Below, in pieces: positions 1 through 5,154 of a DNA stretch of 6,759 nt. Under the pieces are notes generated by a model. The model was not told where the DNA came from, searched no databases, and saw only the letters and a program-made list of their open reading frames with translations. Source of the stretch: H111-94 sp034436045 (lineage in GTDB: Bacteria; Chloroflexota; Ktedonobacteria; Ktedonobacterales; Ktedonobacteraceae); assembly GCA_034436045.1 (NCBI GenBank), contig DAOTVZ010000207.1, positions 1-6,759 on the forward strand. Direction: 5' to 3'. Position 1 is the first letter of the stretch. Every line of letters starts with the position of its first letter. The translations under genes were made by a program, and so were the position numbers.

Positions 1-48
1 TGCAGAAGAGGTGTTGGCGGGATTGCCGTCAACATTTGGTTCAGACAT
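1..48 (-). CDS. N-terminal fragment of an unidentified protein (runs off left edge)
   Basis: An ATG at 46-48 on the minus strand opens a reading frame that stays open for 16 codons to the window edge, beginning MSEPNVDGNP. It lies 10 bp after the stop of the cupredoxin gene, and a purine-rich GGGGGA (53-58) sits 4 nt before the ATG. The TAA stop of the upstream gene overlaps this ribosome binding site (TAAGGGGG). This arrangement is typical of translational coupling inside an operon. The visible residues are polar and without recognisable motif, so no function can be read. If the upstream protein is a subunit II-like oxidase component, an oxidase subunit would be a reasonable guess, but that is inference only. 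Confidence 0.6.
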   Translation of the reverse strand, partial: MSEPNVDGNPANTSSA

Positions 49-58
49 ATCGTCCCCC

Positions 59-757
59 TTAGTAATTCGCTACAGTCAACGTTCCGGCCATATAGCCTGT
101 AGTAGACATCGGCCCAGAGAATCCGAAATGTGGACTGCCACCGCCACAAGGATCGTAGCAGTGCCAGATGTAGGTGCCCGGCGGCCCGGTACGGAATTGG
201 AACGTGATAACATTCGGCTTGGGATAAGGGTTACCATCAACCGTTACCGCATTGGGCGCGTTGTCAGGGACTCCAACTAGAGGGACACTGACAAAAAGTG
301 GATGAGCTTCATTGGGCCTTGATTGGAGCGTAAATGTATGAGCTATATGGTCTATTGCGACCTGGCTCATCGGAGTCCCGTTGACCATCTCGACGTCACC
401 GATTGTCCCCTGTACCTGCTGGAAGTACCCGTTAACGAGGGTGGTTGAAGTGTCGTACTGGTAGATCACTACTGTAATCAAACTGTTCGGCGGAACTTCA
501 AAGCTGGTTGATGGGCAGTACGTGACCCAATTGATTTGGGGTTCACCTGCATCGGCATGACAGACGTGGCTGTCTGGGAAAGTAGAGATCGATAAGGTGG
601 CGCTGTTGGGGCCTGTTTTTTGGGCCTGATACACGGCAGGCTCGTAGCCCAGTCCCGTAATAGAACGAAGGCCCAGGAAGATTCCGGCGATGATACCGAA
701 ACCCACAATAATCGACCCTATAATGCCAAGTACAAAGCCTGTCGAATGCTGTCTCAA
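59..757 (-). CDS. Membrane-anchored cupredoxin-domain protein (possible oxidase subunit II-like)
   Basis: The protein has 232 aa. Residues 8-30 form one hydrophobic helix, probably a signal anchor holding the rest outside the cytoplasm. The remainder is beta-rich and ends in a cupredoxin-like copper site. It has an early His in DHIAHTF (H137/H140), then WHC (198-200) with C200 and C204 spaced C-x3-C and followed by Gly, then H210, M217 and M223. C-x3-C-G recalls the CuA site of cytochrome c oxidase subunit II. However, the following His and Met are spaced more widely than in classical CuA, so a type 1 (blue) site using H140, C200 and later His/Met is equally possible. Cupredoxins carry single electrons in respiration. 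The start is a TTG, chosen because a strong AAGGAGG lies 6 nt upstream. The gene is followed at once by another leftward gene. Exact partner and copper type are unknown. Confidence 0.82.
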   Translation of the reverse strand: MRQHSTGFVLGIIGSIIVGFGIIAGIFLGLRSITGLGYEPAVYQAQKTGPNSATLSISTFPDSHVCHADAGEPQINWVTYCPSTSFEVPPNSLITVVIYQYDTSTTLVNGYFQQVQGTIGDVEMVNGTPMSQVAIDHIAHTFTLQSRPNEAHPLFVSVPLVGVPDNAPNAVTVDGNPYPKPNVITFQFRTGPPGTYIWHCYDPCGGGSPHFGFSGPMSTTGYMAGTLTVANY

Positions 758-763
758 TGCATT

Positions 764-770
764 CCTCCTT
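764..770 (-). promoter_or_regulatory. Shine-Dalgarno AAGGAGG deciding the TTG start
   Basis: The minus strand reads AAGGAGG with a 6-nt spacer before TTG at 755-757. The only nearby ATG downstream of this site (760-762) is followed after one codon by a stop, so the ribosome binding site fixes TTG as the start of the cupredoxin gene. Confidence 0.85.
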
Positions 771-775
771 CATGT

Positions 776-796
776 CTGGTTTTACGCTCAAACCAG
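776..796 (-). promoter_or_regulatory. Stem-loop just upstream of the cupredoxin ribosome binding site
   Basis: CTGGTTT (776-782) and AAACCAG (790-796) form a perfect 7-bp stem with a 7-nt loop. In the leftward mRNA it ends 5 nt before the AAGGAGG. It could modulate ribosome access or mRNA stability; this role is inferred from position only. Confidence 0.35.
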
Positions 797-884
797 CAAG
801 CGCGGGCTTTTCATCTTTGTTCGCCCATAATACTATGGCAATAGGTGCTACACGAGGCAGGCACGAAGGTTCTGGCTAGACCAG

Positions 885-956
885 GATGCGTTTTTCTCGA
901 TGCGTTGCATACCCTACACGGACAAATACACATACCAAGAACATGTTGAACGCATC
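885..956. repeat. Three copies of the 8-mer GATGCGTT upstream of the cupredoxin gene
   Basis: GATGCGTT occurs at 885-892 and 899-906 in direct orientation, and as AACGCATC at 949-956 in inverted orientation. The first two are 14 bp apart, about one and a third helical turns. The second is also part of ATGC-GTT-GCAT (900-910). Clustered short repeats in a gene-less region can be binding sites for a regulator of the adjacent leftward gene. No known box is recognised. Confidence 0.35.
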
Positions 957-1015
957 TATGAAAAGGTACAAATATAGTTAGCTATTAACCATCAATGCCT
1001 ACCCAGGCTGTAAGA

Positions 1016-1091
1016 AATCGATCCCCTAATTACTAACCAGTGGCAGATCTTTAGTAAGAAAAGGGTTAAAGATGCCTGATTGGGATCGATT
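1016..1091 (-). ncRNA. Candidate structured RNA or leader: 76-bp imperfect inverted repeat
   Basis: AATCGATCCC (1016-1025) and GGGATCGATT (1082-1091) are perfect 10-bp inverted arms. Nested inside, ATCTTTA (1047-1053) pairs with TAAAGAT (1067-1073). That stem is extended by GGC (1042-1044) with GCC (1074-1076) across a 2-nt bulge. An alternative inner pairing is TTACTAA (1030-1036) with TTAGTAA (1051-1057), so two mutually exclusive folds exist, as in switching leaders. It lies directly downstream of a leftward extended -10 at 1121-1129, and in that orientation would be in the 5' leader of the cupredoxin operon or a stand-alone small RNA. It matches no riboswitch class known to me. A decayed miniature transposable element is the main alternative, but no clear target duplication flanks it. 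Confidence 0.3.
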
Positions 1092-1095
1092 AAAA

Positions 1096-1112
1096 GCTCA
1101 ATCAAGCTGAGC
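1096..1112 (-). promoter_or_regulatory. Short hairpin followed by T4 on the minus strand
   Basis: GCTCA (1096-1100) and TGAGC (1108-1112) form a 5-bp stem with a 7-nt loop. Read leftward it is followed by TTTT. It would begin almost at the predicted transcription start set by the -10 at 1121-1126. A protective 5' stem-loop is more likely than a terminator, which would be useless so close to the start. Confidence 0.3.
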
Positions 1113-1120
1113 ATACCATG

Positions 1121-1129
1121 ATTATACCA
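1121..1129 (-). promoter_or_regulatory. Extended -10 promoter, leftward (TGGTATAAT)
   Basis: The minus strand reads TGG-TATAAT, a perfect extended -10 (TGnTATAAT). The hexamer 17 nt upstream, TGCAAA, is a weak -35, which extended -10 promoters tolerate. Transcription would start near 1113-1115 and run toward the cupredoxin gene, giving a leader of about 355 nt that contains the inverted repeat at 1016-1091. Confidence 0.5.
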
Positions 1130-1140
1130 CAAACATCGTA

Positions 1141-1380
1141 AATTTTGCAGTGTTTAAATCACGAATTTGTCACGAAACTAAGGCAATTAAGATTTTCATA
1201 AAAATCGTAAAAACATCATTATTCTATATTTTTCTAGCATAAAATTGTTTAAATATATTTTAAAACATAAATTTTATTAAAATATAATAAAATAATATAA
1301 AGTTATTTTTATTCTAAATACTTAAAATATGATAAGATACTTAAGAAAACTTTTTAATGCTATGGCTATGCTTGTAAAAC
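1141..1380. other. Extremely AT-rich non-coding block
   Basis: Direct counting gives 44 G/C in 240 bases (about 18%), and only 12 in the 120 bases 1201-1320 (10%), against roughly half in the flanking genes. It contains A- and T-tracts, the 8-bp inverted repeat ATTTTATT (1271-1278) / AATAAAAT (1286-1293), and no plausible gene or DnaA box of the TTATCCACA type. A TATGAT at 1328-1333 could serve as a rightward -10 for the propeller gene, but no good -35 accompanies it. Likely roles are promoter upstream DNA, curved DNA or a binding zone for nucleoid proteins. Confidence 0.55.
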
Positions 1381-1452
1381 ATCATATACCTGCTCCTTTT
1401 TCCTCTGATAGCTGGACGAGAAGAGACGTGTGTGGTAGACTCAACAGCAAGC

Positions 1453-1497
1453 AGCGCGTAAGCACTGTCGGGTGAAGGTTGCCTTTGGCGCTTTTTT
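1453..1497 (+). promoter_or_regulatory. Possible branched leader structure ending in T6
   Basis: In the rightward strand, AGCGC (1453-1457) can pair with GCGCT (1488-1492). This encloses two small hairpins, CAC/GTG (1463-1465/1472-1474) and AAGG/CCTT (1475-1478/1482-1485). Six T residues (1492-1497) follow. This is a weak three-way junction with a terminator-like tail about 50 nt before the propeller start codon. It may be an attenuator or simply chance; the stems are short. Confidence 0.22.
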
Positions 1498-1546
1498 AAT
1501 AAAAATAGAATAGCAACCGTAGTTTTTATAGAAAGAAGAATCCATT

Positions 1547-2755
1547 ATGTCTTTGATAAGACAAAAAAAAAGCCATCAATTGCTGTGCTTATCTTTGCTT
1601 TTGTGTGCCATAGGGTTCAGTATTTCTCCTATTTATGCAGATGGTGGTGCCCCGCAACTCGCCTACGTAGCAGGAACCACGCGAGGCGTTAGTATTATTG
1701 ATATTGCGCAGCGGCGTGTGACCGGTACCATTACCGTTGCCGGTCATCCTCAAACTGTTCTTTTGAGCCTGGACGGCTCTACGCTCTATGTCTCGCAACC
1801 TGCGTTGGGACAAGTGGTGGCGATCAATGCAAGAAGCGGGAAGACGCTCTGTGTTGCGCATCTGCCCGGTCAACCTTCACTATTGGCCTTCAGCCTGGAT
1901 GGGACGGTGTTGTACGCGGCGGGCCAGGGCGATAGCAACGTGCGGGCACTTAATCCCACCACCTGCGCCGTCCAACGAATCTTCCAGACCCACGAGCCTG
2001 TCTATGGGCTGGCGGTCACTGCCTCAACAGCGGTCAACGCCACCCCCTCTACGCCTGAGCAACTCTGGATCACTGGCTCGACCATGCTGACCGTCTTTGA
2101 GGTGGATGGGCATTTACTGGGCACTGTGCCTATTGCCGGGGGGCCACAGTATATCTGTATCCCCGGCGGTTTTACAGCCTATGTCACCACGCGCCAGGGT
2201 ACTGTTGTCGCCGTCGATTTGAATACAAGGCATATCATTGGTACGTTGCTCAGTGGGGGGCAATTTGGTCCGATGGACTACAATGCCATCACGGGCGAAG
2301 TCTATGTGCCTGATAGACTACATAATCAGCTTGATGTGCTGGTGCCGGTGACGGCGGGCACAGGCGCGCTCCCCAAGGAGCCGGTACGAACGCTCCATAT
2401 GAGCAGTTCTCCACAATCGATTGCCATCACCAGTGATGGTCTATGGGGCTTTGTGGCACTTGCTAACGGTCAGGTGCTGATGCTCGATCTACCTGGACGA
2501 AAAGACGTTGCCAGCATCACGGTGGGGGGTGTACCGCAGTTCATCATTACCGGTCTATACCCGCCTGCTGTCAGTGCAACTCCTGCTCCACAGAAAACGG
2601 CGACGTTGCCAGCTTCGATGCCACCAGTCGGTACACTACTGCTGATAATTGCCATTATATTAGCGACTCTTCTTGCCACTATATCCTGGTTCCTTTGGAG
2701 ACGCTATCAGATGTGGCTTACCGGACAGCGTTCTCCCCGCAAGCCCCTGAAATAA
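1547..2755 (+). CDS. Secreted YVTN-type beta-propeller protein with C-terminal membrane anchor
   Basis: The protein has 402 aa. It starts with a classical signal peptide: basic RQKK at 5-8, a hydrophobic core, and probable cleavage after A31 in IYA. Residues about 37-335 are repeated beta-propeller blades of the YVTN/surface-layer type, seen as LSLDGSTLYVSQ (73-84), FSLDGTVLYAAGQ (115-127) and a late SIAITSDGLWGFVA copy. A Pro/Thr/Ala-rich linker follows, then one membrane helix (362-384) and a short basic tail (RR...RKPLK). The propeller should therefore face outside with the tail inside. No catalytic motif is evident. Such propellers usually bind proteins or ligands at the surface, and the ligand here is unknown. 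The ATG has only a weak GAAAGAAG ribosome binding site. The gene stands alone after a long non-coding region and converges on the next gene with 8 bp between stops. Confidence 0.85.
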   Translation: MSLIRQKKSHQLLCLSLLLCAIGFSISPIYADGGAPQLAYVAGTTRGVSIIDIAQRRVTGTITVAGHPQTVLLSLDGSTLYVSQPALGQVVAINARSGKTLCVAHLPGQPSLLAFSLDGTVLYAAGQGDSNVRALNPTTCAVQRIFQTHEPVYGLAVTASTAVNATPSTPEQLWITGSTMLTVFEVDGHLLGTVPIAGGPQYICIPGGFTAYVTTRQGTVVAVDLNTRHIIGTLLSGGQFGPMDYNAITGEVYVPDRLHNQLDVLVPVTAGTGALPKEPVRTLHMSSSPQSIAITSDGLWGFVALANGQVLMLDLPGRKDVASITVGGVPQFIITGLYPPAVSATPAPQKTATLPASMPPVGTLLLIIAIILATLLATISWFLWRRYQMWLTGQRSPRKPLK

Positions 2756-2763
2756 GTAAAAGT

Positions 2764-3189
2764 TTATCTGGGTACCAGAATAATGGCGAAGATGACCATA
2801 TGGAAAAGGGCGAAAAGCGCCAGCAGCCAGAGTACAAGGGCAAATTCGCGCTGTGTACGCACGTATTCTGAAACTTCAGGTGAACGCTCACTTGCCACAA
2901 GGCCAATAGCGATGCGCAGTCGGGCTGGAGAACGTGTTGAAGAGCGCAGCATGATCGTCAGGAGTGCTTTATAGCAAGTTTTGCAGAGAATCCACTCGTT
3001 GAAACGTTGGGGAGTTTCGGCCAGTTCTTCTTCCGTTATTTCCTGTAAGACGATGGGTGCAAACCAGATAAAATTCGTGCAGACGGAACAGCGTGCGGGC
3101 TTATACCGCCGTGATTTCCGTCTAGTTGTTTGCCTGATAGCAATTATTGCATCGTCATCGTTGTTTTGCGTCATGGTTTGTTCGCTCAC
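2764..3189 (-). CDS. Small zinc-ribbon protein with C-terminal membrane helix (hypothetical)
   Basis: The protein has 141 aa from a GTG at 3187-3189, or 136 aa from an ATG at 3172-3174. Neither start has a good Shine-Dalgarno, so the start is uncertain. After an acidic then strongly basic N-terminus (TTRRKSRRYK, 21-30) come two CxxC pairs, C34/C37 and C69/C72. Their 31-residue separation suits one zinc-ribbon site. Residues about 116-139 are a single hydrophobic helix, and almost nothing follows it, so the protein is probably tail-anchored with the zinc domain in the cytoplasm. I do not recognise a named family. It has its own extended -10 (3274-3282) and lies downstream of the TauE/SafE fusion gene on the same strand, separated by a strong stem-loop. 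The rubredoxin-like CxxC pairs could alternatively hold iron. Confidence 0.72.
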   Translation of the reverse strand: MSEQTMTQNNDDDAIIAIRQTTRRKSRRYKPARCSVCTNFIWFAPIVLQEITEEELAETPQRFNEWILCKTCYKALLTIMLRSSTRSPARLRIAIGLVASERSPEVSEYVRTQREFALVLWLLALFALFHMVIFAIILVPR

Positions 3190-3273
3190 AGTTTGCTGCG
3201 CGGACGCACTATCGAATTTCAGCGGAAAGAAGGGTTCCCATGTGAGTTTGTAGACAAGCTGCCTAGTGTAATA

Positions 3274-3282
3274 ATTATATCA
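3274..3282 (-). promoter_or_regulatory. Extended -10 promoter of the zinc-ribbon gene (TGATATAAT)
   Basis: The minus strand reads TGA-TATAAT, a perfect extended -10. The predicted transcript would begin near 3267 and reach the GTG start after about 80 nt. The leader holds a 10-codon open frame starting with the ATG at 3240-3242, probably incidental. No clear -35 is seen. Confidence 0.5.
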
Positions 3283-3348
3283 TATAAAGTAGCAAGGCAT
3301 AAGGTGCTGGGGACTTGATGAGGAAGGAATACGCCCATGCAATCCATC

Positions 3349-3394
3349 GTGCTGGTTTTGAAGGCGTCGGCGGCGGTACCTTCAAAACCAGCAC
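3349..3394 (-). terminator. Perfect 16-bp stem-loop after the TauE/SafE fusion gene
   Basis: The arms at 3349-3364 (GTGCTGGTTTTGAAGG) and 3379-3394 are exact reverse complements around a GC-rich 14-nt loop. It begins 7 nt after the stop codon of the upstream leftward gene and precedes the next promoter, the normal place for a terminator. Neither strand has the U-tract of an intrinsic terminator, so it may instead protect the mRNA 3' end or need a factor to stop transcription. Confidence 0.55.
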
Positions 3395-3401
3395 AATTTA
3401 T

Positions 3402-4736
3402 CTAGAACGAAATACCGAAGCCGCGCAGGATCATTTCTATCGAAACGATGAGCAAGACAGGCAGGAAGATCATGCGCACAGTTTTATTTTGCAGCCGGGT
3501 CAGGATTCTGGCACCGAGCAAGGCCCCGATGAGGATGCCGAGGGCAACAGGGGCGGCAATCACGGGGTCGATGTCGCCACGTGAGAAGTAGATGCCCGCG
3601 CTGGCGGCGGCGGTGACACCGATCATGAAATTGCTCGTGGTGGTGGAGACTTTCATAGGCAGACGCATAAAAGTGTCCAGCGCTAAGACTTTGAAGGTGC
3701 CGCTGCCAATGCCCAGCAGGCCGGAGAGCAGGCCGGCAATATACATCATGCCCAGGCCATAAGGGGTGTTGGTGACCTGATAACTGACCAGCCCCAGGTT
3801 CTGATCGGGATAAGTGCCGTTGAGTTTGAACCAGTTGGCCCAGCGATCATTTTTCACCCCCTGGGGCAATTCTTCACCAAGCTTGAAGAACAGTGGAGCG
3901 GCGGAGATAAAGAGGACGATGCCAAAGACGATGTAGAGAATGGCAGGCTCGATGAGACCGGCGAGGAAGGCCCCACAGATGGCCCCGGTGGTGGTGGCGA
4001 TTTCCAGAAACATACCAATGCGCAAATTAGTGATGTGGTCGCGCACGTAGGCGGCGGCGGCCCCACTGGAGGTGGCGATGACAGAAATGATACTTGCGCC
4101 GATGGCGTACTCGATAGGCAGGCCGAAGGCCAGCGTGAGCAGTGGCACAATGAGCACCCCCCCACCCAGGCCAACCAACGCTCCCAGGAGACCGGCAATG
4201 ATCGAACTGACGAAGATGAGCAGGATACCGCCCAGGTTGGGTGAGGTAAACGTGCTATGGTTGACGACTGAGCCGCCGCTGACAAAAAAGATGCTATAGA
4301 GCAGAATGAGCAGGACAATCAAGGTAATAATCACATACTGCCGGTCGTGTTCCACGGCGAATGCCACAATGGAGATTGCAACGCGCGTCACGGGCGTCGC
4401 AATCAGGAGGAGAAGACCGATAACGATTATTGCCAGCGGGTTGCCTGCCAGCAGCGCTGTCCAGAGGCCATGAAGGCTATGAGGAAACGTGCGCGGATGT
4501 GCTGAAAATGCCTGGGGCGTGAGCAGAAGTAGGATGAAGCCAATAACAATGATCAGCGAACTGAGCATGACACCGCCCTGGAGTACCCAGCCGATGATAG
4601 TGGACATTCTGGTATCACTAACAGAACCGGCCACGGCGGGCGGTTTTCCTGTCTTATCATGGGTACTGGCTGCCTGTATAGCGGGGTCGGTGTCCTGGAT
4701 GGTAGTATGATTGAGTATTTCTTCTTCCTTAGCCAT
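3402..4736 (-). CDS. TauE/SafE-family permease fused to an N-terminal DUF1634-like domain
   Basis: The protein has 444 aa. After a polar N-terminus (1-43), residues about 44-150 form three membrane helices closing with ATPVTRVAIS (113-122), EHDRQYVIITLIVLL and a final hydrophobic run, which I recognise as DUF1634-like. Residues about 167-440 are a TauE/SafE (TSUP) transporter with the two inverted halves visible as GLLGALVGLGGG (182-193) and GLLSGLLGIGSG (335-346). Family members export sulfite, sulfoacetate or other organosulfonates, or move related anions; the substrate here is not readable. DUF1634 proteins are often encoded next to TauE/SafE genes, so a single-chain fusion is notable. The ATG at 4734-4736 is preferred because GGATGGGA sits 9 nt upstream. 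An ATG at 4751 would add five residues but overlaps that ribosome binding site. The gene is divergent from the hydrolase gene. Confidence 0.85.
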   Translation of the reverse strand: MAKEEEILNHTTIQDTDPAIQAASTHDKTGKPPAVAGSVSDTRMSTIIGWVLQGGVMLSSLIIVIGFILLLLTPQAFSAHPRTFPHSLHGLWTALLAGNPLAIIVIGLLLLIATPVTRVAISIVAFAVEHDRQYVIITLIVLLILLYSIFFVSGGSVVNHSTFTSPNLGGILLIFVSSIIAGLLGALVGLGGGVLIVPLLTLAFGLPIEYAIGASIISVIATSSGAAAAYVRDHITNLRIGMFLEIATTTGAICGAFLAGLIEPAILYIVFGIVLFISAAPLFFKLGEELPQGVKNDRWANWFKLNGTYPDQNLGLVSYQVTNTPYGLGMMYIAGLLSGLLGIGSGTFKVLALDTFMRLPMKVSTTTSNFMIGVTAAASAGIYFSRGDIDPVIAAPVALGILIGALLGARILTRLQNKTVRMIFLPVLLIVSIEMILRGFGISF

Positions 4737-4877
4737 GCGGTGAATTCCCATCCTTTCATAGTGCCCATTTTGTGGTCGTTGCTAAGCATGTAAGTGGCCG
4801 CAGTTTACTCTGCTCAGCTTATAATCTGACATTATGTAATATACTATAAATGATAAATCATGATTATGCAATGGGAA

Positions 4878-4918
4878 GCCAATTGCTATCCTGTTTAACC
4901 TTCAGGACAGCAATTGGC
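4878..4918. repeat. Near-perfect 16-bp inverted repeat (hairpin)
   Basis: GCCAATTGCTATCCTG (4878-4893) and CAGGACAGCAATTGGC (4903-4918) pair at 15 of 16 positions around a 9-nt loop, followed on the plus strand by CTCTTT. It sits between divergent genes, so it cannot be the terminator of either. It may be a leader structure of the hydrolase transcript, a protein-binding dyad, or the terminator of an unrecognised short RNA. Confidence 0.5.
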
Positions 4919-5090
4919 CTCTTTAAGTGGCTTAATTCGTTGTTTGATCAAATGGGCGACGTTTCGGATGAGCTAACACTAGAAATTCTGGCCTGTTTTT
5001 CCTGCTCGTTCCGGGAAGCAGATGATAATGCTCGTGTGGTTCTCGGCTGTACCGATCACTTGTGCTGGGCATAAAGGCGTGCTTGATGGA

Positions 5091-5099
5091 TGTTATACT
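5091..5099 (+). promoter_or_regulatory. Extended -10 promoter of the hydrolase gene (TGTTATACT)
   Basis: TGT-TATACT differs from the extended -10 consensus (TGnTATAAT) at one position. The start of transcription would be near 5106, which favours translation from the ATG at 5155 rather than the upstream GTG at 5062 or ATG at 5086. No good -35 is present. Confidence 0.4.
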
Positions 5100-5154
5100 T
5101 TTAAGAGGTGTTTGCTCTTTTGCCAATCGAGGACTAGAAAGGTTGGCGACATCT

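Larger units (their letters stand above)
4737..5154. other. Divergent intergenic region with AT-rich promoter zone
   Basis: This gap lies between the leftward permease and the rightward hydrolase. Positions 4816-4870 are AT-rich and contain TATAAT (4820-4825, plus), CTGACA (4826-4831) spaced 17 bp from AATGAT (4849-4854), and the 10-bp palindrome AATCATGATT (4856-4865), which could be an operator. The leftward promoter for the permease cannot be fixed. A rightward open frame at 4850-5074 has no ribosome binding site and contains the 4878-4918 hairpin, so I do not call it a gene. Confidence 0.4.

Noticed and set aside
1016..1091. Considered as a complete miniature transposable element
   Set aside because: No clear target-site duplication flanks the arms and no second copy occurs in the window, so RNA structure is kept as the main reading.
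1141..1380. AT block as a replication origin
   Set aside because: No DnaA boxes of the TTATCCACA type, no iterons and no replication gene are visible.
1362..1475. Short upstream open frame (MAMLVKHH..., 37 codons) before the propeller gene
   Set aside because: No Shine-Dalgarno precedes either ATG and the composition is not gene-like. A leader peptide cannot be excluded, but nothing supports it.
1453..1497. Considered as a known riboswitch (guanidine, c-di-GMP, cobalamin, TPP)
   Set aside because: None of the conserved core sequences of these classes is present; only short stems and a T-run remain.
3854..4318. Leftward 154-codon open frame rich in Ser, Pro and Cys
   Set aside because: It is an out-of-frame shadow within the TauE/SafE fusion gene, whose membrane-helix periodicity shows the true frame.
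4850..5074. Rightward 74-codon open frame in the divergent gap
   Set aside because: It has no ribosome binding site, contains the 4878-4918 hairpin, and the product has no recognisable domain.
5062..5154. Longer hydrolase start at GTG 5062
   Set aside because: It would place the extended -10 at 5091-5099 inside the coding sequence, and the added residues show no family similarity.
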